A stretch of DNA of 64,000 nt from Heterodera schachtii. Taxonomy: Eukaryota > Nematoda > Chromadorea > Rhabditida > Heteroderidae. Shown one piece after another: positions 45,001 through 56,289 of the stretch. Each line of letters begins with the position of its first letter. Within the stretch, counting starts at the first letter, position 1. Under the pieces are notes generated by a model. That model searched no databases. It saw nothing but the letters and a program-made list of their open reading frames with translations, and was not told the DNA's origin. The DNA lies in the NCBI GenBank assembly GCA_023374025.1, contig SIJG01000001.1, forward strand, positions 4,512,893 through 4,576,892, in the 5' to 3' direction. The translations under genes were made by a program, and so were the position numbers.

Positions 45001-45356
45001 TTCTTTCTATTTTTAAAATTTGGTATATTTTTGTTTTCCTTTACTGTTCTGCAGTTTAAATGAAAATCATTAAAAAAAAATAATTTTTGCTTGACTTGAC
45101 TATTTTAGGATTTTAACCATCAATTTCAAAAACCCTCAAATAAGTGCAAAAATCCGAAAATATGTGCTACAAAATTTTTTAATTTTGACTATTTTATTAA
45201 AATTTTCAAATTTAAATATTCAAATAAAAATATAATATTTCAAAAGAAAAATTGTAATCATTAACTTCGAAAAAAATTAAATAAATAAAAAATGAATTTA
45301 GTTAGCATCATTTAAAATTGCTTAGATATTTTCTTTTTCTTTTTTTAAAATTGAAC

Positions 45357-47349
45357 ATGGACACATTGTCAGATCGGATGAATCGTTTGTTGAGCACGGG
45401 TGTTGATGCGGATGTGCACTTTTTGGTTGGACAAGGCGATGAGCAAGAGGTGAGTTTTTACATTTCCAATTTAAATTTATTAAATTTGACATTTTTATAA
45501 TTTATTAATAATAATAATTTTAGTTTTTAAAGCCTTCTTTCCATCTTTAAAATTAATACTTTTTTTCAAATTTAAAGCTTTTGCCAGCGCATAAAGCAAT
45601 TTTGCGAGTTGCGTCCGATGTGTTCGATGCAATGTTCCGATTTGACGAAGAATTTCCCGTTTTGGCAACTCCAGAACACGGCAAAAAGAGTTCGGGACAA
45701 AATTTCATTTTTAAATAAAATTAAAAATTTAGCCTTCCCAAAAGAGGGAAACAGTCCCGTTGAGATCCCGGATGTGGATGTTGAAGCATTCACAACGATG
45801 TTGAGCTTCATTTATACCGATGATTTGAGCGGAGTGAACGGAAACAATGCCATCGACGTGCTTTATGCCGGTCGAAAGAAATATTTAATTAATTATTATT
45901 TTTAAATTAAAATTTAGCCAAGAAATACAATTTGCCCTCGCTGGTCAAAGCATGTGTGAAAATTCCTATAAAAGAACTGAGCAACGTTTTCATCGCATTT
46001 TCTAAAGCTCGTCTTCTCCAAGAAAAAGTACAAAACAAATTTAAACCAATTTTTATATTATTTAAAAAAAAATTAATTTTTAAATTTTTAATTATTTCAA
46101 CATTTTTATTTTCTTTTTTATGACTTTGCTGGCCGTTGTTTGGCTTACATTGACCAGAATGCGGAGAAATTGATCAAATCGAATGAATTTAAGCAAATTG
46201 ATCGACAATTATTGTGCGAAATTCTAGGCCGTAATCAATTGGTTGCCAACGAAGATTTGCTTTGGGTTGATGTAAATTTTAGGGCTTTTAACTATTTGTT
46301 TAAATATAAATAAATTTGTCAGGCACTGTGTTGGGCCAGCGAACAATGTAAGCAAAAACGAATGGAAATCTCTCCGAAAAATTGGCGGCAAATGCTTGGC
46401 CCGGCACTGTTCAAAATTCGGTTTCCAATCATTCAGAAACATATGTTGCAACTCATTGGTAAGCCGTTGGCACTTTTTTTAAGTATGCCTGGCAATAATC
46501 AACCATTAAAACAAAATGTGATAAACTCACAGGATGTCAGGGTTTCATTTTGTCGGGATCTTGATTTTGCCCTATTTAAAAATAACCGGGATCATTCCCG
46601 TGAAAATCCCGGCGTAATCCCGATCCCATCCGGGCTATAATTTTTACACTTTCAACAGTTTCGTTCGGAGTTTTGACCAGTGATGAATTGGTCAGTGTGC
46701 TGCTTTACCATTCGTTCGGTGCTTTATCCACCCTTTATCCCTTGCCTTTTCCCGTCCATGGAAGATCCGCCAAATCTACGGGAAAACTTACGTTGAAAAT
46801 TGAAAAATTTTCTGAATTTGCACGGCAGAAGGAATTAAGCCGAAAATACAGTGATGTCATGTATATTAATGGGTTCCAGTGGAAAATCTTTACACAAATT
46901 CAATCAACATCTGGCACCAAATACTTGGGATTTTTCATCCAATGCAACGCGGACGATTATGGTGGGTTATGGAAGAGCAAATTAAAAATTTAATTTTCTT
47001 ACTTAAATTTGAAAAATATATCTAAAGTTGCTTTTTTATAAATATTTGGAGCTTTCATAAAAATATTTAATAAAGTAATTTTTATTTTTATTTTCTTCTT
47101 TTCTCGAATATTTTACTAAATTTGCTCTGCTAACTTTTTGGATAAAAAATTAAGTTTTTCATATTAATAATTTAGTTATTTTGATGTTAAGGATCGGATT
47201 GGAACTGTACTTGTTCTGCAACAATTTATGTTGTTCCACTAAATGAGGAAAACACACATTACAACCGCAGCAGCAAAACATTTGATCAGTCATTTTGCTT
47301 CAAAAACGGGGAGAACTGCTGGGGTTTCGACGAATTTATGGCAATTGAG
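45357..47349 (+). CDS. BTB-BACK-MATH gene (possibly decaying)
   Basis: BTB-MATH proteins are substrate adaptors for cullin-3 ubiquitin ligases (family knowledge). Exons: 45357-45449 (MDTLSDRMNRLLSTG, ADVHFLV); 45578-about 45689 (LLPAHKAILRVASDVFDAMF, donor uncertain); 45733-45870 (VEIPDVDVEAF, FIYTDDL); 45918-46027; 46122-46271 (BACK, DFAGRCLAYIDQN, KQIDRQLLCEIL); 46323-46458 (LCWASEQC, LGPALFKIRFPII); 46659-46961 (BACK end, then MATH: LTLKIEKFSEFA, GFQWKIF, KYLGFFIQCN); 47192-47349 (SDWNCTCSATIYV, FCFKNGENCWGFDEFM). The BACK exon lacks an AG acceptor (TTTTTTAT|GAC). The last MATH strand exon was not found. The intron after 46458 holds a CGGGAT-word repeat fragment. It may be a pseudogene. 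Confidence 0.8.
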
Positions 47350-48379
47350 GTAATGGAAGGGGCGGGCACTTAAACAGAAAAACTTTTAATGGGGGTATTT
47401 AAGATTTTTTTTTTTTGCTTTGTTCCATTTTTTTTAAATTTTAATTTCCAACAATTTTTTTGCTGTTCAAGAGAAGAAAAAAAAGCAGTTTAGTAGATTC
47501 TTCGCCAAAAAAAGAAATTTTGACCAACTTTTGATAAACTTTCTTTTACAAAGTGAATTGTTGTCATTAGGCAGTGCCAAAGGATTCTACTGATCGGATT
47601 TTAAAATTTGAAGATTTATGCCAAAAAATTTGGGTCAGGGTTTAACTAATCATCATTTTTCTTACGGCACGGGGGGATCTACAGTTCTATAGCCGACCTT
47701 TTGCTATGCTACTGGCAATATTTACAGAAGTTGATGCACCCTGGCCGTGGTTGGTACAATAAAACGGAGGATACAGTGACTTTGTCTGCCCTTCTGACTA
47801 CTGTAGGGTTTTGACTACGAAGACTGTGATTATTATGATGAAGCTGATGAATGAGAATATATGTGTTCAAAGGGCACAATGTATGATTAAAGAAAATTTT
47901 TATTTTCATAATTATGTTTCATTTTTCATAGTTTTTAAATTTTGAAATTTTCACAAGGCTTGCAATGAAGTCGAAAAATAGCGGGAGAATGGCTCAAATG
48001 GTAGGGCAGCCAGAGATTTGAAATTTTCCGAAAAAATAGGTCTTTTCTTAAATCCCAACGTACTTTTAGAAAATTTCATCTAATTTTCAAGTTTCCTGGA
48101 AAAGTCAGTAATTGATTTTTGCACTTTTTTTGTCCACAGACAAATTTGCACTTTTTATCCATCGGCCAACCACGCCTCTTCCTCACTCCTTTCTTTTTGT
48201 CTTCCACGCTCTCTACCATATTTGTTATTTATATGAAAACCATGGATTAGTTTAAGATTATAATTTGTTTTTTTTAATTCGTCCATCAGTTTTTAAAAAA
48301 TGGTGCATATCCGTCAATTAAGTTTATTGACTAATTGATTTTCCCAGCGATTTCTGTGTGCTTGACATCTTCCTTCTCA
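47350..48379. other. No gene; tRNA-like head at 47985-48030
   Basis: On the plus strand GAGAATGGCTCAAATGGTAG, GGCAGCC resembles a tRNA D-arm with box A, but no box B or acceptor stem follows, so it is at most a tRNA-derived repeat head. Otherwise nothing is supported. Confidence 0.3.
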
Positions 48380-48387
48380 CTCATTAG

Positions 48388-48951
48388 TAGAGCCCGGATT
48401 TTTAGTTTTTAAACTATTTTTTTTGCGGCTTTGTTATGGCGAGAGAAGCCCAAAAAAAGCATTTTCTCCGAACAGTTTTCGATTTAGAGCGACTTTTTAG
48501 CAACTATTTTCAACTATTTTGGCGTTTTTTGAGAATAGCACCTATTTTGGCATTTTTCGAGTTTTTAGCAACTATTTTGGCCTTTTTCCAGAAATTTCAT
48601 AGCAAAAATGTAATAAAAACGAAAAATACACACCTAAGAACCGATCTCAAAATTTTTTTTTTAAATATACCCCTAAAAATTGACCAAAATTTCAGAAAAT
48701 ATTTCAAAAATTCGTTTTCAAAATTTATTTATTTGTTTTCATGAAAATTGTAATTTGCGAGTGAAATTGATCAAAATGAGTCATTTTTGGGATTTTTTGC
48801 GTAAATACACTTAGGTTTTTCCAATTTTAAAAAACTATTTTTGCAACTATTTTGGCCTTTTTTGGGGTTTTTTTGCAACTATTTTGCACTTTTTTGACAA
48901 CTATTTTAGTAACTATTTTGAATTTTTTAGCAACTAAAAATCCGGGCTCTA
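48388..48951. mobile_element. hAT-like element, word TAGCAACTATTTTGG
   Basis: The duplication CTCATTAG is perfect (48380-48387, 48952-48959). Ends are TAGAGCCCGGATTTTTAGTT and its exact inverse AACTAAAAATCCGGGCTCTA. TAGCAACTATTTTGGC repeats at the left and again, same sense, at the right. The core has two junction motifs, ATACACACCTAAGAACCGAT and ATACCCCTAAAAATTGACC. Confidence 0.92.
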
Positions 48952-49124
48952 CTCATTAGTTTTTGTCTTCTTCTTCTTCCTGTTGTTTTTCTCACTTTTC
49001 TCGCTATCATTGGTTAATTATGGGTTTATGGCTCTTTTAAAATTAAAGGAAAATAATTTTAAGGATAGAACATTTTTTATAAATTAAATTTCAATTTAAA
49101 TAATTTAACCAAAATATGAAAAAT

Positions 49125-49200
49125 ATTATATCCCAATGGGAATTGAACCCAAATTTATTTTGATTGACTATTGTGCTATTCTACGTGGACCGTTTTAAAT
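49125..49200 (-). repeat. tRNA-like box B remnant
   Basis: The minus strand has TGGGTTCAATTCCCA, a perfect T-arm, and upstream TAGAATAGCACAATAGTC, a weak box A. Acceptor-stem pairing is absent. Probably a tRNA pseudogene or SINE head. Confidence 0.35.
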
Positions 49201-49573
49201 TTCGGCAACACGCTTTTGCGTATAAATGATTGATTGATTGATCTGTGGCCCTGAAATGCTTTTGGACATTAAAATATTTAGTTTTATAAGCGGACGAAAA
49301 GTTAAAAAAAAATTCAATCGAAATAAGAACAACTAGCAGAAAAGCCAGAATTCAACCGAAAATTGTTTCATTACGATACAAAAAGCAATGACTAAAATGG
49401 CCGAAAAATTCAGTTTTTTTTTTGAGTATTTAGGGCCTAACTTTTTTGTTTAATATATGAATAAAAAATTAAATTCATTTTGACTTTTTTGAGAAAAAAC
49501 TTCTAACATTTAATTGAAAATTTTAAAAAAAATCTCGTACGAAGACATTTTGACCTGCTTCTAGTGTGTAAAC

Positions 49574-50709
49574 TAGAGATGCGCCGTGACTGAAAAAACC
49601 CGTGAACCGTGAATTGACCCCGTGAATCGTGACCGTGACCGTGAATTGATACCGTGAATCGTGACCGTGACCGTGATCCAAAAAACCCGTGAAATTCCCG
49701 GTTTTCGTGACCGTGACCGTGAATTTTTTTAGTTAAATTTTCCTGTTGGCGAATTTTTTGTTTTTACACTGTCTTTTTTGTGGTAAAATTTTCCAAAAAA
49801 ATTTTGGGAATAGGGTATCCAGCAGGGACGGCCAATTTTTAAAAATTTGAGTGCAATTTGTGCACAGATTTTGTATAAAAATAGCCAAATTTTGCGAATT
49901 TGCCAATTTTATAAAATAATAAATTTTTGTAGTCCGGCGGCGCCGGTAGGCGCCGCCAGGGCGAAAAATCTAAAATTTGATTGCTCTAAAATTTGATTGC
50001 AATTTGTTAACAGATTTTGTTCGTAAAATGAGCCAAAAATGAGAACCATAAAAAATCGGTCTCGAGTCTCGGGGTCAAGTCCCGGTCTCGAGCCTCGGAA
50101 AATTTACGGTCTCGAACAGCACTACCATTGGCACGCGCGGAGCGCCCATAATTTGCATATTTCTTATAATTTTGCGTTTAAAATCGATTCCGATTTTTTT
50201 ACATGGTTTTTTGTTTTTGATCTATAAGATATATTTGCCCAATTATTAAGAAAAATAAGGTTTATAGTGAACAAAATTTGAAAATTTTTTGGGATTTGTT
50301 AACTGCTTTTGCCCAAAATAACTAATTTCGAGCGAGTTTTAAAGAAGTTTAATGGGTTTTTGTTTAAATGGGGTTATCCTTGAAACTTGACTTTTTATTT
50401 GTTTTCGCACAATATTGGTAGTTGACTTTGTTCAAAAAGTTTCAGGAAAATAGATTGGGCCGGCGGTGCCGATAGGCGCCGCCGGGGAAATTTTTGAAAA
50501 TTTTGCTCTGTTTCTTACCAAAAATTTCCCAAAAAATGACCAAATGTCTCTATGAAAACAATATGTAATTCGTAAATTTTCGATTTTATCCAGTGTAAAT
50601 TTTTCACGGAATAACCGTGAATTGGTACCGTGAATCGTGACCGTGACCGTGAGTGAAAAAACCCGTGAAATTCACGGTAACCGTGACCGTGATTCACGGC
50701 GCATCTCTA
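49574..50709. mobile_element. hAT-like element, word CGTGACCGTGAATC
   Basis: The duplication GTGTAAAC is perfect (49566-49573, 50710-50717). Ends are TAGAGATGCGCCGTGA and TCACGGCGCATCTCTA. Both ends are arrays of GACCGTGA/CCGTGAATC. The core holds GC palindromes at 49935 and 50460, TTGTTAACAGATTTTG motifs and a CTCGGTCTCGAG fragment near 50060, so other repeats have nested inside. A half copy is at 41843. Confidence 0.92.
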
Positions 50710-51054
50710 GTGTAAACATATAAAAGAAAATGGGAGGGGGGAAAGGTCAGCAGAACATATTTTATAGAAAATTGTGCTAATATATATTATATATGCATAA
50801 TAATGTATATTATATATACACATTTAATATGTTTTTCTTTTCTCTACATTTACAAAACACAGCAAGAGACAGAAATTTAAATGCATAATTTTATTCAGAA
50901 ATAATCAATTAAATTCCTCATTTTTATAAAATGATGCACAGTTTCCGGCAAACTTGTTTAAATAAAGTTGCCATTTGTCTTTTTAAGTTGTAGAATTTCA
51001 TCATTTTCACTAGAAAAAGTTGGAATATAAATTTAAATATATTTTTTATTTTTA

Positions 51055-51300
51055 TAAACTTACCCCCAGCTGGATGGTTCATCCCTTTAAAAAGAAATAA
51101 GTTATTAATTAAATATTTAAACATTCCGAAAAGGTAAAAAAGGACGAAAATTGTTTCATAAAAGCAATAAATATTGCTCCAAAGCATAGCACGATTGACA
51201 ATTCTTGGTCTATCATTTTTTTCGAATTTGATAAAAATTTATTAACGCATTGACGGACACAATGCCACAGAAGTGCATAAAGAGAAATTTTTTTCAAAAT
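51055..51300 (-). pseudogene. Fragment of the micro-exon gene family (minus), copy 1
   Basis: The minus strand has GIVSVNALINFYQIRKK (about 51270-51220), then, after TTTTTAAAG, a 20-bp segment GGATGAACCATCCAGCTGGG with GTAAGT donor, then an intron like those at 13.3 kb ending CTTTTTCTAG. The first peptide recurs at 52790-52830 with mostly silent changes. Confidence 0.4.
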
Positions 51301-51475
51301 TTAAATATTTTAGCCAAAAACCCACCCACTATATTAATTCAATCGCGTACGTTTTTGAATTTGTTTTTTTGAACGAAAACTTGCAAAAATAAAAAACGAG
51401 TTAAACAAAAAGGGTTGGGCTCGTTTCGGCGCCAGCCCAAGTTTTTGGAATATAACTTTTTTCATTGTTAATCAA

Positions 51476-52111
51476 TAGGGATCATTTTTTTATGTAAGAA
51501 AAATCGCGAAATATGTAAATAAAATATGTATAAAAAACCCTGAAATATGTATCAAATATGTACAAAAATCCAGAAATATGTACTAAAATATGTAAATAAA
51601 ATTTTTTAAATGGTGATTTTTTGGGAAAAAAATTCTTCCTAAAGGGTGAAATAGGCACAAATTGCCATAAAAATGACCTAAATAGGTTTAGAATTATCTT
51701 TTAGTAATTTAAAAATTAATTTTTGATATCCCATTTTTGAAAAAAAAAAAACTATTTTTTGGGGCACATTTTCATAAAAAATTTTTTACTTTTCGCAAAA
51801 AATTTCTATTATTTCTCAAAATTTTAGAAAAAAAATTGCGAAATTTTGGATATTTTTGGGGGTATTTCATAAAAAATTCCCTAAAAATTCTCAAAAAACG
51901 CAAAATATGTACGAAAAAATGCGAAAAAGTCCAAAATATGTATAAAATATGTACATATGTAATATGTAGAAAAATCCGAAAATATGTAAAAATATGTAAA
52001 TAAAAGTCCCAACTTTTGTTCCCAAACACAAAAAAGAAAGTGTTTTTCCTACTAATTAGAGCATGGAGAATCCAGGAAAAAAACATGTATTTACATAAAA
52101 AATGATCCCTA
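51476..52111. mobile_element. hAT-like element, word AAATATGTA(C/A)AAAA
   Basis: The duplication TTAATCAA is perfect (51468-51475, 52112-52119). Ends are TAGGGATCATTTTTTTATGT and ACATAAAAAATGATCCCTA. AAATATGTAAATAAAATATG words occur at both ends. Related copy at 43960-44460. Confidence 0.92.
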
Positions 52112-52384
52112 TTAATCAAATCCAATAATCTTGTTATCATTCGAATTTTTTTTGCTTTTTGTAAGGCTAATTATTTTAAGTGGAGTGTTTAACGAAAAAT
52201 AAAACTAGAGAAATGTGAATTTAAAAAAATTATAGTAACTAAAAAATTATTGAAAATTTTTCTCAAAAATTCCTTAAGAAATAAATATTTAACTACGCAC
52301 AAAAACTGGTCAAACTCGCTTTCATCTGGCCTTTGAAATGTTTTTTAAATTATTTAAATTTTTTTTATAAAGATTTCTGATATA

Positions 52385-52860
52385 CCTATCAAGAAAGTCG
52401 TCAATGATGAAATCCCTGTAATATTAGGATTTTTATTATAAAATATACACACAGAATATAATTTTTTTTTATTATATAATTAATATATATTTATATATAT
52501 ATATATGTACTCACAACCAAGGGTTTGGGGGACCAAATCCACTATAAAAAGTTGGAATGTAAATTTAAATACATTTTTATTTTTTACAAACTGACCCATT
52601 TGCAAATGCTTCTTGCCTTTAAAGAAATAAGATAAGTCATTTATTAAGACGGATTTTTTTTCCTAAAAATTATAAGCTTTGCGATTTGATCCGAATTTGA
52701 AGAAAAACGGAATTTTAGTAATTAGAATATTTTTCCGATTTTTTTATCAAATTTCTTTTGTTGAATTTGATAGAAATTTATTAACGCATTGACGGACATA
52801 ATCCCATCGATATGCTTTAAGCTGATGAATTTTTTTCAAAATTTTAAATATTTATCCAAA
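52385..52860 (-). pseudogene. Fragment of the micro-exon gene family (minus), copy 2
   Basis: The minus strand has GIMSVNALINFYQIQQK (52830-52780); after CTTTAAAG, GCAAGAAGCATTTGCAAATG with a GTCAGT donor; after TTTTATAG, a GFG..NPWL micro-exon that reads into TGA; after ATTACAG, GATTTCATCATTGACGACTT (FIIDDFL) with GTATAT. Order and splice signals parallel 21.8-22.2 kb. The in-frame TGA and weak donor suggest decay. Confidence 0.4.
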
Positions 52861-55507
52861 TATATAATTTTGCCCTTGCTGGTCAAAATGTAAGCACTCC
52901 CTTTTTCACACAAAAAATTTGTCCTAAAAGTTGTCTTAATTTTTCGAGTTTCACATTTACCGTTCATAAATCCGTCCATGAGTCGGAAATTGCATTTGGT
53001 AAAGTATGGCATCGGAAATCCAAAGACAATTTGGAAGGGCATGGAACTGATAAACGGCGATCACTTCATCCTTTGATAACACATCCAATGGAACTGTAAA
53101 AAACAGAAATAAAAAAAAAAAAAATTTTTTTAAAAATTTAAAAGAATAAAATTAAAAATTCACCAGTTAATTGAAAAAAGAATTTTAATTTTAACTTTAA
53201 AGTCTTTTTTTTTACCAATTTTCTTCGTAAATTTTTCTTTTGGGATGAGTGGGAAACGAATTTTGAACAGTGCCGGGCCAAGCATTTGACGGCGTTTCTC
53301 TGCTGAGCATTCAATGCCATTTTGGCGGCATTTCGCATCGGCCCATTGGAGTGCCGAAAAAAAACAATTAAAATTAATGAATTAATTAGATTAATTTTTT
53401 GAACTAATTACTGCTTTCCAAGTTGAAATCTCTTCATGGATTTGCAATTCGTCACGTTCCAAAATTTCGCATAACAATTTTTGGTCAATTTGCAAAAATT
53501 CCTCCGTTTTGATCAAAGTGTCCGCGTTTTTATCAATGTAAGCCTGACAACGGTTCTTTTCGGTTTTGTGACCCCCCCTGAAATTTTCAAATAAAAAGTC
53601 TTTTCTAGGGTAATTTGTAGTGCTGATCACGAATATGACCTTTATTTTGCAAAATTCCGAACCCCGAACCCTAATTATGAAATCGAACCGACTATTTAAT
53701 AGGTCCTCAAAATTGTTAAAACTATTTTTAGACCAGCAGACAGAAAATGGTAAAAGAACGTCAAATATAAGAATTTAGCTTATTGCGCTAAAAAACCGCC
53801 GCACACTCGACTACGGCGGCCAGTAGGTGGGGCGAGACTACGGGCTACGGAAGAAATCCGCGCGTGATCCGCAGGCGTTTGACTGATTGGCGGGGGCCCT
53901 TCGGGCCCCCGCAGTCAACCGCCTGTGGCGCTCGTCAGACTTTTTCCTCCGCCCTCCGTCTCGCCCCACTACTTGCTCCGTCTTCGCATGCTCCCTTTTG
54001 CGAGTTTTGCTTTTAAATTGTTATTTCCCGTTTATTATTTTTTCGGTACTGAAAAAATCTTTTTCGAAAAAATGAGGTACCATCCCTATTATTACCAAAA
54101 ATCCATTTTTTTGTTCGTGTTAGAGTTTTATATAGGTCAAAATGGATGTCATATCCGTCTTCAGCGACCTCGAAAACCCCTAAAAATATGTTTTCTTTGT
54201 AATTTATGAAGGTAGAATTTTTGTTCGAATTCGGGTTCGGGATTCGGAATTTTGCAAAATAAAGGTCATATTCGTGATCAGCACTACAAATTACCCTAGA
54301 AAAGACTTTTTATTTGAAAATTTCAGGGGGGGTCACAAAACCGAAAAGAACCCTGACAACAATTGGCAAAATCCTAAACAAAACAAAAAATCTTTAATAA
54401 AAAAAAAATAGAAAACTTTATTTCGTTAAGTTTCAAAAAAAAAAATCATTGTCAGAAAACTCAAAAAACTGATGTCTTTTCAGGGTTTTTGGCCTTAATT
54501 TTTAATGAACAAATTTTCGAGATTTTGTAGGCTTATAGAGAACAATTTGGCTGTGATGTCATTTAGTCTTATTTTGGAGAGTTTTGCCCTCATTTTAAAT
54601 GCATTTTTCGTACTAAATTAAATAAAATTCGATTAATTTCAAAATTATAAAATCGACTTTCTCACCTCCAAGTCGAAAAGGCGAGTCAGAGAATAAGCCA
54701 AGAAAACATTGCGCAATTCGGTGATGGGAATATCCAAACATGGATCAACCAAGCCAGGGATGTTGTACTTTTCGGCTAATTAAAAATTTAGTTATTTTTT
54801 GTCAAATTAAATAAATTTCACCAGCGTAAAGCACTGCCATCGCATTGGCTCCGTTCAATTCGTCCAAATCGTCGGCGTAAATGAAGCTCATCATCACTTT
54901 GAATGCTGATGGTTCAACGTCGGGCACCACCACCACAGGGCAATTAGCAGAGGATGCTAATTAAATTAATTAATTATTATTTTGTAAATAGCAAAGGGTA
55001 TTGAAAATTTAATTAAGATAATTAACTAGCGATTAATTTTTAGTTATTATTTATTCAATTACCACTTTCAGCATTTGCATTTTGTGAGTCAAAACGAAAC
55101 ATTGCTTCAGATACATCGGAAGCATTCCTCAAAATTAATTTATGGGCTGGCACAAGCTTAAAAGGAATTAAAATATTTTAATTTGATGATTATTGAAACG
55201 GAACCAAGACTTTTTAAAAAAAATTATTTCATAAAATTCTTCCAAAAATTGATTAATTATAAAAAATAATATAATTTTCTTCAAAAAGTTAAACCATTTA
55301 CCTTCAGCATAACACATCAAACCCCTTTTTGAGCCCAATTCCACCCCCGAATTATGCCCAGACAGATAGATAAAATAATTAAAGAATAGATTAATTTTTC
55401 AAAATTCACTTCTTTTTCGTCTCCGTACCCCACCAAAAGTGCACATCCGCGTACTCTCCCGTGCTCAACATCAGCTTCGTCCATTTATTCCCTGCTGCTG
55501 GCGGCAT
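52860..55507 (-). pseudogene. BTB-BACK(-MATH) pseudogene split by a transposon
   Basis: Minus-strand exons: 55507-55410 (PPAAGNKWTKLMLSTGEYAD, VHF), 55156-55063 (LVPAHKLILRNASDVSEAMF), 54956-54822 (VVVVPDVEPSAFKVMMSFIY, ADDLDELNGANAMAVLY), 54775-54666, 54373-54353 plus 53543-53412 (BACK: DFANCC joined to QAYIDKNADTLIK, LQIDQKLLCEILE), 53354-53216 (LQWADAKC, LGPALFKIRFPLI), 53095 down (VPLDVLSKDEVIAVYQFHAL). Lesions: one T missing in exon 1 after ADVHF (near 55435-55438), shifting frame; an 801-bp element inside the BACK exon; acceptor CG instead of AG at 53355-53356; an in-frame stop and frame change as MATH begins (near 52975). It is clearly dead but young, closely resembling 45357-47349. 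Confidence 0.88.
53552..54352. mobile_element. 801-bp inverted-repeat element inside a BTB exon
   Basis: The perfect duplication CTGACAAC lies at 53544-53551 and 54353-54360. Ends are GGTTCTTTTCGGTTTTGTGA and its inverse; about 110 bp of each arm are almost identical, with CCGAACCC words inside. The centre is palindromic too (GCGGGGGCCC TT CGGGCCCCCGC region at 53890-53913; CGTTTGACTG / CAGTCAACCG; GGGGCGAGAC / GTCTCGCCCC). No transposase. A solo end is at 57316-57475 and a related one at 14155. Confidence 0.92.
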
Positions 55508-56195
55508 GGATTTTCAGTGAAAAAATAAATATTGTTTAAAGCTAAATGTGGAAAAACCCATTCGACAAAATGAAATTTTGAGGAAATTTTTTTAAAATAC
55601 AAAAGTGCCACAAAACGGCCAAAATAATCTACAATTTTTTTGGCATCACCACAAAAGAAGAATTTTTATTAAAAAAAAAGATTTTTTCTGCAACTATTAT
55701 AAATTTACTAATATTAACGAGTCATGTACTATTAACGAGTCAATGGGTTGTTGATAATTATTTATTACTATGACCATGATTTATTTGTGCTAAAAACTGG
55801 ACGAAAATGCATGCTTAAATTTTGCTTCAAAATTATCCATGCTTAAGTTTAAACATAGAAAAAAAATTTATGATCTATTCTCGTCTCTAATAATTTTGTT
55901 AAAATTAACAAGCTTTCGTAAATCCCAAAAATAAGTTTTTTTTTTTATGTGTTAAAATTCTTTTAATTTGAAAATTCAGCGGAGAAATGTTTTTGGTCCT
56001 TCTCTGATGAAAAATTAAATTTGGGCACCGGGAAGTTTGGGCACTAAATTAAGGATTAAAAAAATAAAACAAAATAAATATGCAAATGTTATATAAATCA
56101 TTAAAATTTAGTAAATAACAACTCTCGTGCTTATAAATTTATATTTTCTTGAAATTAAAAGCCTGGTAATATTATTATTTCGTCAATTCTTACAG
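55508..56195. other. No gene recognised
   Basis: AT-rich flank upstream of the BTB pseudogene. No exon, word array or palindrome seen. Confidence 0.35.
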
Positions 56196-56199
56196 TTGT

Positions 56200-56285
56200 T
56201 TAAACCGTAGAGTTAAACGTGTACTTGTTTCTGTTTGGATCCTGAACACCCAGCTTAGTTTGGCCCGAAATATCAAGAGTCCCGT
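56200..56285 (-). CDS. Candidate 3'-terminal exon of an unknown gene
   Basis: The minus strand, after ATAATTAG, reads GTLDISGQTKLGVQDPNRN, KYTFNSTV and stop. Composition is that of an ordinary soluble protein and differs from surrounding AT-rich filler. The upstream exon was not found and the family is not recognised. Confidence 0.35.
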
Positions 56286-56289
56286 CTAA

